Of a stretch of 64,000 bases of DNA, positions 10,001-17,165 are shown one piece after another (the stretch's first letter is position 1; every line of letters begins with the position of its first letter). The position numbers and the translations under genes were made by a program. This stretch comes from Saccharicrinis sp963663905 (GTDB taxonomy: Bacteria; Bacteroidota; Bacteroidia; Bacteroidales; Marinilabiliaceae): the NCBI GenBank assembly GCA_963663905.2, contig OY760657.1:868001-932000 (forward strand). The letters are read 5' to 3'. The notes under the pieces are model-generated. The model ran no database searches and had not been told where the DNA came from. It saw only the letters and a program-made list of their open reading frames with translations.

Positions 10001-11363
10001 ACTGGTTTTTCTCAGAATCTTCGTATATAACTCGAATGATTTTATTTTCATTCTTGACAGATTGATCTTCGCCAGGATATAAAGATTTATATTGATTCTC
10101 TGAAATACTTATTTTGGAAACGCCGGAGTACTCTGAGCCAACCCAGATATTTCCATTTTTGTCTCCGGTTACAGATAATAAATAATTTGTACTTATTCCA
10201 TCAAACTGATTTGTATTGTGCAGAAAGTGTTTTATGTTACTATTTGTCTCGTCTATAGCAAATAATCCATTGCCATAGGTTGTTATCCATATAATATTTC
10301 TTGAATCATGGTATATAGAATACCTTTCCATATCAATATTAGAAACTATTGAAGGTGGTATTAATTTATATGGTTTAAATGTATTTCTATAGGAGTTATA
10401 CTGCCAGATTATACCAGATTTATTATAAACCCATATATGATTTTTATTGTCAAATTGTACAAATGCATTATTTAAAGTTTTATTCTCAAATAGCTTATTT
10501 GCAGTGACAAAGTATTGTGATTTAGTATGGAATATGAATGTATTTTTATTGGTTGTGATAAGTATATCTTCATTAGATAATTTTGTAATACAGTTAATAT
10601 AACCACTATCCTTGTTAAAATGGTGAGGGATTTCAGATACAATTCTTTTTGTTTCTTTATCAATAGAATATATAATATTATTATTTGTGAATACATATAT
10701 TGCAGAATCAATTTCAATTAATGAGTGAAAATTTAAACCTGTTGTGATTCTGGTAAGCTTTTGTTTATCTAAAATGAAAAGACCAGAATTAGTTCCTATC
10801 CAAACTGTTCCATTTTTATCTTCCGTAACGAAATTTACTGTATAATCATCCAGTTCCCTGTATCCGTAAAAGTGAGAGGTAATTCCATCACTAGTATGCA
10901 TGACTCTAAGACAACCTGTTTTTTCTCCCCATAACCATACATCTCCATTGTTAGAAAATAAGATATCTTCATGTTGTGTACTCCAGGGATGAATTTCAAC
11001 GAATTTTTCTTTTACAGGATCGTAGCAGTTGATATTATCAATGTTGGTTCTAATCCAGAGATATCCGTATGAATCTTCGTGTATTTTTTTAATTCTGCTG
11101 TCAGATAGAGTGTTTTTTAAACCATATTGTGGATGTAAGCAAACAAACTCATTACCATCATATCTGTTTAATCCGTTTAGCGATCCAAACCATAAAAAAC
11201 CTTGCTTATCCTGTATTATTGAACTAATTGTATTTTGAGATAAGCCATCCTTTGTTGTTAGGTTTTGAATTCTGAAAGTATTCTCACCCACCATATTTAC
11301 GGTTAGAGTAAAATAGAATATTGTAATGATTAAAGATGTATTTCTCATTACGTTTTTTTTCAC
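7053..11363 (-). CDS. Hybrid two-component system regulator (HTCS) of the pectin PUL, 1436 aa
   Basis: Full HTCS layout. An N-terminal signal or first helix (MRNTSLIITIFYFTL) is followed by many propeller repeats (LWFGSLNGLNRYDG near residue 55, VWIGT and LWVGTS later) up to about 780. Then come a Y_Y_Y domain, a membrane helix at about 874-894, HisKA with His924 (ISHEFRTPL), an ATPase domain (DNGEGI, GTGIGLNF), a receiver with Asp1234 (IICDAMMP) and a KPF motif, and a C-terminal AraC-type domain with the usual NPFYFSKCFKSQFG segment. It is divergent from susC across a 417-base gap holding the shared promoter element. By position it is the likely sensor of a pectin or rhamnogalacturonan oligosaccharide and activator of 11781-31302. 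The ligand is inferred from its neighbours, not from the sensor sequence. Confidence 0.93.
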   Translation of the reverse strand: MKKNVMRNTSLIITIFYFTLTVNMVGENTFRIQNLTTKDGLSQNTISSIIQDKQGFLWFGSLNGLNRYDGNEFVCLHPQYGLKNTLSDSRIKKIHEDSYGYLWIRTNIDNINCYDPVKEKFVEIHPWSTQHEDILFSNNGDVWLWGEKTGCLRVMHTSDGITSHFYGYRELDDYTVNFVTEDKNGTVWIGTNSGLFILDKQKLTRITTGLNFHSLIEIDSAIYVFTNNNIIYSIDKETKRIVSEIPHHFNKDSGYINCITKLSNEDILITTNKNTFIFHTKSQYFVTANKLFENKTLNNAFVQFDNKNHIWVYNKSGIIWQYNSYRNTFKPYKLIPPSIVSNIDMERYSIYHDSRNIIWITTYGNGLFAIDETNSNIKHFLHNTNQFDGISTNYLLSVTGDKNGNIWVGSEYSGVSKISISENQYKSLYPGEDQSVKNENKIIRVIYEDSEKNQWIGTKNGNLFIYNKNHQLIAKHHFKGGLPYSITEDCESNKWIGTKGNGLIIFKNNEYHKFKTYNKEFLQLNPLANNIYATFKDNKGRMWLGTYGYGLLLAKYKDDKLTLREFPSLLKFQDRIRTIEQNNDSLIWLGGNNGITVFEPDLLLNKNLKYKNFFFDTQNESSLNNNEVKIIFKDSFGNLWVGTSGGGINKVIQDGKLKNIRFKHFTTTQGLINDIVQGIEEDDNHNLWITTESGISLMHTQTGYFENYHLSSRWEGDLFCESAIFKSNSGQMLLGSYDGLYAISPNDLDYHINKEPVAITELTINGVKVKPGEENSPLKESISTTSEIRLKYNQNSFNINFSVLNFKTSNIYTYILDGYEKKWNSSTQHNEATYRNIPPGEYTFKVKLSNLGDNEMQKETVLNIFIEQPVWKSNKAIIIYLFLLILITVVIIRTYKKIYHLNAAVKLEQQLTEYKLRFFTNISHEFRTPLTIIKGTIDNLASNQDINESVKKQISYLEKSSNRLLRLINQLLDYQKIQHEEIALDLEETEIISFIKDIYQNFEEIAKRKNITYQINTNLKSFHLLLDKNKIEKVIYNLLSNAFKFTPENGFVTLNIKINRDTDQLTITISDNGEGIAQKDQALLFTRFKQIKPSDSGTGIGLNFSYELIKIHKGNIKYKDTPEGGATFIVTIPMLKEGTIKNISTSKSKTPIIDSKYGNSINPVELKNKSLFIDNIAIDSKYKNYKVLIIEDDIEVSDYLADYLSNYFDIEIAVDGLDGLKKCSLINPQLIICDAMMPKLNGYEVIKRIKSDFQTCHIPIIMLTAYAAPQYQLQGIESGADSYITKPFDSKYLLTRVIKLIEQRDILHQKFAKEPGLIVDPNLPVDKDNEFIKKINLIIEKNISNAEFSIDNFYENMSMGRTLFYKKVKSLTGFTPNEYLRVIRMKKAAELLSTTDLNVSEVAFKVGNNNPFYFSKCFKSQFGVAPSEYAKSKTNK

Positions 11364-11780
11364 AAGCTTAATTGAATTTAGAGAGATAAAACAGATTTAT
11401 TAAATAGATTCATTTTTATACTATATGCCAAAATGTTGTCATATAAAACAATATACAAAAATAGTGTATCTATTAATTAGTAGATATAATATCCATCCAA
11501 TAATACTTTGTTTTTGTACAAAAATTTATATAAAAGTTAAATAATGTATAAAGACTGAATTTTAAGAATGATCAAAATAATTTATGAACAGGAATATATG
11601 TGTATTGATTAATCTATTTGAATAACAAATAAATACGATGTGGTGTATGATTTTGTATGTACAAAAATGTATGGAAGTGAACGCATGTGTATATGTGAAA
11701 AATAGTCAGATTTTACTTTTGGTACTCGAATTTATTATCAAATGTTAATTCGAGAATAATAGTTAATTAAATTTTATTTT
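11364..11780. promoter_or_regulatory. Divergent regulatory gap between HTCS and susC
   Basis: No coding frame is visible in these 417 AT-rich bases. The right half is rich in TGTATG-like words (11643-11675) and contains the composite promoter element annotated at 11657-11721. A near-palindrome TTGTATGTACAA lies at 11653-11664. No promoter for the HTCS gene itself could be fixed on the minus strand. Confidence 0.5.
11657..11721 (+). promoter_or_regulatory. Pectin PUL promoter with candidate HTCS operator (susC)
   Basis: ATGTAC (11657), eight bases, then ATGGAAGTGAACGC (11671-11684), 29 bases, then TACTTTTG (11714-11721), which fits the Bacteroidota -7 consensus TAnnTTTG. The same arrangement with exactly the same spacing occurs at 17024-17088. 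No good TTTG -33 element is seen, as expected for a promoter that needs an activator. Confidence 0.55.
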
Positions 11781-14700
11781 ATGAAAAAAACACATGCAAT
11801 GGGGCGTTGTATTATGATGCTATTTATCCTGTTTGGATTTAGCTTATATGCAAGCTCTCAAATTAATGTTACAGGAACTGTGACTGATGGTTCAGATCCT
11901 ATTCCTGGTGTCACTATACTTGAGGATGGTACTATGAATGGTACCTTAACTGATATAAATGGTAACTATTCAATTAAAGTGGCAGGTAAAGAATCAAAAA
12001 TTGTTTTTTCATCGATTGGTTTTAATTCTCAAACTGTTGTAGTAGGTAATAATACGACAATAAATATTACCCTTGAAGAAGAGATATCAGAATTAGATGA
12101 GGTTGTTGTTATTGGTTATGGTACCTCCAAGAAAAGAGATTTAACTGGGGCTGTGAGTTCTGTTAAAGGAGGTGAGTTAGCTAATGTTCCTGTTACAACA
12201 GCAGCTCAGGCTATTACAGGTAAGATTGCAGGTGTTAATGTAGTAACACAAAGTGGTGCTCCAGGTGCAGACATTAATGTTGTTGTTAGGGGAGGAACAT
12301 CAATTACCCAAGGTTCTTCACCTTTATATATAGTAGATGGTTTTCAAATGGATGACGGTCTTAAAAATATTGATATTAATGATATTGAGTCAATTGATGT
12401 AATGAAAGATGCATCAGCAACAGCTATATACGGAGCCAGAGGTTCTAATGGTGTTATCATTATTACTACAAAGTCTGGTAAAAAAGGAAAAACAGAGGTT
12501 AATTATAATGCATATGTGAGTTTTGAAAAACTTGGATCTAAATTGGATTTATTAAATACTCAGGAGTATGTAGAGTATCAATATGAATTTCAAACTTTAA
12601 ATGGTCAGGTTAATAGCTGGGCCAATATTTATGGTGGTGACATCAATAGCAGTGATTTTTATACAGGTGCATATTCAAGAATCGCACAACAGTATGGTGA
12701 TGTTGCTCCTATTGATTGGCAAGATGTTGTATTTGGCGGAACAGCAACAATGACCAATCATAACGTTAATATTACAGGTAGTAGTGATAAAACTCAATAT
12801 ATGTTGAGTTATAATTATACTGGTCAGGATGGATTATTAGATAAGTCTGGTTATACAAGAAATGGAATCAGAGCCAAATTAAATCATGAACTAAATGATA
12901 AAATCAGATTAACTTTTGGTTCAAGTTTTATGGGAACAGAACTTGATGGTGGCGGTTCTTTAAGTGGATTGCTTAAGATGTCTATTTTACAGCCGGTTAC
13001 CGGTGGTATTCGTTATACTAATGATGAATTGATCAATTCGGACATAAGTGAGGAAATGCAGGATATCGATTCTCAGTACGATATCTATAATCCACTTATT
13101 ATGAATGATGCGGTATCTCAGGAAAAATATACAAGATTATTTACAGCAAACTCTGCATTTGATGTTGATTTAACCGAAAAACTTGCCTTTAGAACAGCAG
13201 GTAGTTATTTGTGGCAACAAATTCGCAGTGATTATTGGGATGATGGTCGTACTAAGTCAGCTCAAAATAATGGAGGTCCTTACGGATATAGAAACAATAG
13301 CGAGAAATTCAATTGGCAGGTAACTAATACATTGAATTGGAATAATCAATTTGGAGCTCATAAAGTGAACTTATTGGTTGGTCAGGAAACTTATTATAGT
13401 GAGTCAATGAATTTAAATAATACTTACTATGAATTTCCGGAAAACAATTTTGGTTTGAACGATGTAAGTATGGCAGGACAGGTTTACTCTTATACTTCAG
13501 GTAAAAGTAAAAATGGTATTGTATCTGTTTTTAGTAGATTAAACTACAACTTTAATGAGAAATACCTTGTTACAGGAACAATCAGGGGTGATGGTTCTTC
13601 TAAATTTGCAAAAGGAAATCAGTGGGGATATTTTCCCTCAGTATCAGGTGCATGGAGAGTTTCTGAAGAACCTTTCATGGAATCAATTAGTGCAATTAAT
13701 AACCTGAAGTTCAGAGTAGGTTACGGAACAACAGGAAACTGTGATATTGATAATAATATGTATGCTACGGATTATCAATCAGGATTTTATGCGATCGATA
13801 AACAGCAGGTTGCAACTTTAAAGCCTGGTAGTACAGTTGGTAATCCAGACCTAAAATGGGAAACAACAAAATCAACGAACGTAGGATTAGATGTGTCATT
13901 CTTAGATAGTAGAATCAATCTAACTGCAGAATATTATAATAATGTTTCTGATAACTTATTAATTAAGAATGCAATTCCTACATCGACAGGGTATAGTTAT
14001 CAGTATCAAAATATTGGTGCTGTCAGAAACCGTGGTTTTGAATTTGTTTTAAACACATCAAATATCCGTAATAATAAGTTTGTTTGGACTACAGACTTTA
14101 ATATTTCATTCAATAAATCAAAAGTGTTAAGAATCTATGGAGAGGATGATGATGATTACTTTTTACAAAATTATAGTTCACGTATAGATTTTAGAATTGA
14201 AAAGGGTCAACCACTAGGTCAATTTTATGGATACGAATACGATGGTGTTTATACAACTGATGATTTTAATCAAAACTCAGATGGTTCTTATTCATTAAAA
14301 GATGGTGTTGCAAGTCTTAAGGGTAAAGTAAGAAGTTCAATTAAACCCGGAGATGTTAAGTATGTAACTAAAGAAGGACAAACAGATGATAGTGGAAATC
14401 CAGTTTGGTCAACAGATGACAGAAGAATAATAGGAAGTGCAGAACCTATATTTACAGGAGGTTTGGTAAATACCTTTACTTATAAAGGATTTGATTTAGG
14501 TGTTTTCATGAGTTTCTCATATGGTAATGAGGTGTTTAATATGAACTCTCAGCGATTCATAGGTCCATACCTTCCAAACCAAAATTCATTAGCAGTAATG
14601 AACGAGCGTTTTGTTTTGGTTGATCCGAATACTGGACAGGAAACAACAGATCTGCAAAGATTAGCTGCATTAAACCCACAACAGTATAACAAGGATGCAA

Positions 14701-15008
14701 TGTGGAGTTTAAATTCAGATAATAAAATAGCCATTACTGATGCTTTAGATTATTATTTAGAAGATGGTTCTTTCTTACGACTAAGTACAATTACACTTGG
14801 GTATACTTTGCCATCACATATTATAAAAAGATTACATGTAAGTAAGTTAAGATTTTATTGTACACTAAACAATATTCACACTTTTACCAAGTATTCCGGA
14901 TATGATCCTGAAGTATCAGCAACTTCAAGTCTTTTAACCAGAGGAATTGATAACTCTGCATATCCAAGGGCAAAAAGTATTGTAGCAGGTCTTAACCTTA
15001 CATTCTAA
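11781..15008 (+). CDS. SusC-like TonB-dependent outer-membrane transporter, 1075 aa (pectin PUL)
   Basis: After a signal peptide (about residues 1-27, ending ...YASSQ) come a carboxypeptidase-regulatory-like domain (INVTGTVTDGSDPIPGV, about 29-105), the TonB-box region LDEVVVIGYGTSKKRDLTGA, and a plug domain containing NGVIIITTKSGKKG. A large beta-barrel ends in an aromatic C-terminus (AGLNLTF), the usual barrel signature. The length is typical of the SusC family. It forms the oligosaccharide import complex with the SusD lipoprotein encoded 20 bases downstream. It is the first gene after the pectin HTCS, and the downstream enzymes point to pectic oligosaccharides as cargo. Confidence 0.95.
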   Translation: MKKTHAMGRCIMMLFILFGFSLYASSQINVTGTVTDGSDPIPGVTILEDGTMNGTLTDINGNYSIKVAGKESKIVFSSIGFNSQTVVVGNNTTINITLEEEISELDEVVVIGYGTSKKRDLTGAVSSVKGGELANVPVTTAAQAITGKIAGVNVVTQSGAPGADINVVVRGGTSITQGSSPLYIVDGFQMDDGLKNIDINDIESIDVMKDASATAIYGARGSNGVIIITTKSGKKGKTEVNYNAYVSFEKLGSKLDLLNTQEYVEYQYEFQTLNGQVNSWANIYGGDINSSDFYTGAYSRIAQQYGDVAPIDWQDVVFGGTATMTNHNVNITGSSDKTQYMLSYNYTGQDGLLDKSGYTRNGIRAKLNHELNDKIRLTFGSSFMGTELDGGGSLSGLLKMSILQPVTGGIRYTNDELINSDISEEMQDIDSQYDIYNPLIMNDAVSQEKYTRLFTANSAFDVDLTEKLAFRTAGSYLWQQIRSDYWDDGRTKSAQNNGGPYGYRNNSEKFNWQVTNTLNWNNQFGAHKVNLLVGQETYYSESMNLNNTYYEFPENNFGLNDVSMAGQVYSYTSGKSKNGIVSVFSRLNYNFNEKYLVTGTIRGDGSSKFAKGNQWGYFPSVSGAWRVSEEPFMESISAINNLKFRVGYGTTGNCDIDNNMYATDYQSGFYAIDKQQVATLKPGSTVGNPDLKWETTKSTNVGLDVSFLDSRINLTAEYYNNVSDNLLIKNAIPTSTGYSYQYQNIGAVRNRGFEFVLNTSNIRNNKFVWTTDFNISFNKSKVLRIYGEDDDDYFLQNYSSRIDFRIEKGQPLGQFYGYEYDGVYTTDDFNQNSDGSYSLKDGVASLKGKVRSSIKPGDVKYVTKEGQTDDSGNPVWSTDDRRIIGSAEPIFTGGLVNTFTYKGFDLGVFMSFSYGNEVFNMNSQRFIGPYLPNQNSLAVMNERFVLVDPNTGQETTDLQRLAALNPQQYNKDAMWSLNSDNKIAITDALDYYLEDGSFLRLSTITLGYTLPSHIIKRLHVSKLRFYCTLNNIHTFTKYSGYDPEVSATSSLLTRGIDNSAYPRAKSIVAGLNLTF

Positions 15009-15028
15009 TCATATAAAACAGTAAAGAA

Positions 15029-16855
15029 ATGAAGATTAATAATATAAGATATATTTTAGGTCTTGTGATGCTAAGCTTGTTATTTAGCTCATGTGAAGAC
15101 TGGTTAGATATGCCATCAGAATCAAAATATGACAGTAGTTCTGTGTTTGAGTCGGTTGGTAGAGCCGAGATGGCAGTATTAGCGTGTTATACAAATACCT
15201 TTAACAGAGAATTGTATTATCAGTTAGGAATGGGAACTGATGAATGCATGTCAACTGAAGGAGATACAAACTCTAAAAACCAGATGGCGAATTATGTATA
15301 TACAACATCAAATATCCCAACATCCACCTATAATGCATTATATGCCGGTATCGAATACGCAAATGTTTGTATTAAGAAGTTAACTGCAATGAAAATAGGA
15401 AGTAGTGAATCTGATCAACAACAAATAGATTACCTATTGGGTGAATCGTATGCAGTGAGAGGAATGAACTACCTAAATATCATCAGATTTTATGGAGATG
15501 TACCTTATCCAACAGTTCCTGTTGAAGATATGGATACTTTTACTTCTTCAAGAGTACCAAGAGATACTATCTACGATGGAATTATTGAAGATTTACAAAA
15601 AGCAACAGAGTTACTTCCTTGGTTAAGTGAAGGTGTTTATACTACACCTGAACGTTTTACTAAAAATGCAGCCTATGGAATATTAGCTCGTGTAGCATTA
15701 TATGCTGCCGGATATTCTTTAAGATGGGACTTGGATACTTATGATGCATCAACTATTGAATTAGCTCAAAGAAAAGATCAAAGTAGAATTACAGAATTAT
15801 ATCAAATAGCTTCAGATGCCTGCTATAAAATTATTCAAAATGGTGAAAACCATCTGGTAACAAATTACGAAGATGTTTTCCGGGATTTAATGAATGGTAG
15901 ATATAATGATGAATCTATTTTAGAATTAGGTCAGTATGGCTCTAACGTAAATGGTTATAGTATAGGTTATACAAATGGGATATATGCTCACCCAAATTGT
16001 ATGTACCAAAAAGCAAAACCTGCGATGCAGGCAATTCCGTCATATTATTTTGATTTTGAAGATGATGATACACGTAGGGATGTTACAATTTGCAATTATG
16101 ATATCAATTCTGATAATGTACGTCAGTTGAGTACATATGCAGGTTTAACTATTGGTAAATTCCGTGTTGACTGGACTTCTGAATTAAGGGTAGCCGTAAA
16201 TAAAAGAGATATAAACTGGCCTGTATTACGTTATTCTGATGTATTATTAATGTATGCTGAAGCTGAGAATGAAATAAATGGATCTCCAAGCACTGAAGCA
16301 ATTGAAGCTCTTAAAGAAGTGCGTATAAGAGCATTCAGTAATGATGAATCTAAAATAGGAAGCATTCCTACTGATTATTCAGATTTTAAAGATGCAGTTA
16401 TTAAAGAACGTAAACTTGAATTAGGATTTGAAACATTGCGAAGAACTGATTTGGTTCGTTGGGGTATTCATTATGAAACATTAAGCGAAGCTAAACAAAA
16501 GGTTATTGATATTGCTAATCGAAGTGGTGAATATGCAAATATCGATTTATATAGAGCCTATCTACCTGTTGCAGCTACCGATTTTGAAGATCCTCTTGTT
16601 GCTGTGGATTATATTGGTTTCAATATAGATCTCTCAGATACAGAAATAGCAGATTTAGAAAATCAAGGATATGTTGTTGTTGATATGTTTAGTGATGATG
16701 ATCTATCAAATGCTAAAGCTTACTCAGCAGATCAGGTTTGGATTGAATCTTTATTCCGTGGTTTAGAGAAAGAAAAAGTAGAATTGCTACCATTAAATCA
16801 GAAAATGATTGATGTGAATCCTGGATTAGAAGGTCAACAACATCCACTTTATTAA
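15029..16855 (+). CDS. SusD/RagB-like surface glycan-binding lipoprotein, 608 aa (pectin PUL)
   Basis: The signal peptide ends in the lipobox LLFSSC with lipidated Cys22. The body shows the RagB/SusD pattern: an early W-L-D-M-P segment, TPR-like helices (YLLGESYAVRGMNYLNIIRFYGDVPYP split over about residues 130-158) and the late motifs RYSDVLLMYAEAENE and KERKLELGFETLRRTDLVRWG. SusD caps the SusC barrel outside the cell and captures oligosaccharides. It is coupled to susC by a 20-base gap. The gene is followed by a hairpin at 16919 and then a new promoter, so the enzymes downstream may be separately controlled. Confidence 0.95.
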   Translation: MKINNIRYILGLVMLSLLFSSCEDWLDMPSESKYDSSSVFESVGRAEMAVLACYTNTFNRELYYQLGMGTDECMSTEGDTNSKNQMANYVYTTSNIPTSTYNALYAGIEYANVCIKKLTAMKIGSSESDQQQIDYLLGESYAVRGMNYLNIIRFYGDVPYPTVPVEDMDTFTSSRVPRDTIYDGIIEDLQKATELLPWLSEGVYTTPERFTKNAAYGILARVALYAAGYSLRWDLDTYDASTIELAQRKDQSRITELYQIASDACYKIIQNGENHLVTNYEDVFRDLMNGRYNDESILELGQYGSNVNGYSIGYTNGIYAHPNCMYQKAKPAMQAIPSYYFDFEDDDTRRDVTICNYDINSDNVRQLSTYAGLTIGKFRVDWTSELRVAVNKRDINWPVLRYSDVLLMYAEAENEINGSPSTEAIEALKEVRIRAFSNDESKIGSIPTDYSDFKDAVIKERKLELGFETLRRTDLVRWGIHYETLSEAKQKVIDIANRSGEYANIDLYRAYLPVAATDFEDPLVAVDYIGFNIDLSDTEIADLENQGYVVVDMFSDDDLSNAKAYSADQVWIESLFRGLEKEKVELLPLNQKMIDVNPGLEGQQHPLY

Positions 16856-16918
16856 TGGAATTTTGTATAGACCGTTTTTGCGATAAATATAATGAGCAAT
16901 AACTTGAATAAACTCTAT

Positions 16919-16953
16919 AATTTCCCATAGCTCAATGTTGTGGGAAATTTTCT
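16919..16953 (+). terminator. Hairpin after susD, probable terminator or attenuator
   Basis: Arms AATTTCCCA and TGGGAAATT flank a short loop and are followed by TTTCTCT. The hairpin lies 63 bases after the SusD stop. The 27-base core matches 23 of 27 positions with a hairpin inside the pectate lyase coding sequence at 17232-17258. Confidence 0.55.
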
Positions 16954-17165
16954 CTCAAAGGAATGGTCTGCTTTTGTTTAATGTCTTTAAATCAATGCTC
17001 TACGTATAAACGTATTGTGTAGAATGTACTATATTTTATGGATGTGAACGCGCAGGCATATATAAGATTAGAGTAAAATTTATATTTGAATTTAGAAAAT
17101 AGATGAACATTTATTTGATAATAAGGATAATGCTGTTCATATAAATTTCAATAAAATATTATATA
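16954..17165 (+). promoter_or_regulatory. Promoter region of the pectate lyase operon
   Basis: The gap of 310 bases after susD holds the hairpin above and, at 17024-17088, ATGTAC, eight bases, ATGGATGTGAACGC (17038-17051), 29 bases, then TATATTTG (17081-17088). This is the same arrangement as in front of susC. TATATTTG fits the -7 element TAnnTTTG. No gene is seen here. Confidence 0.55.
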
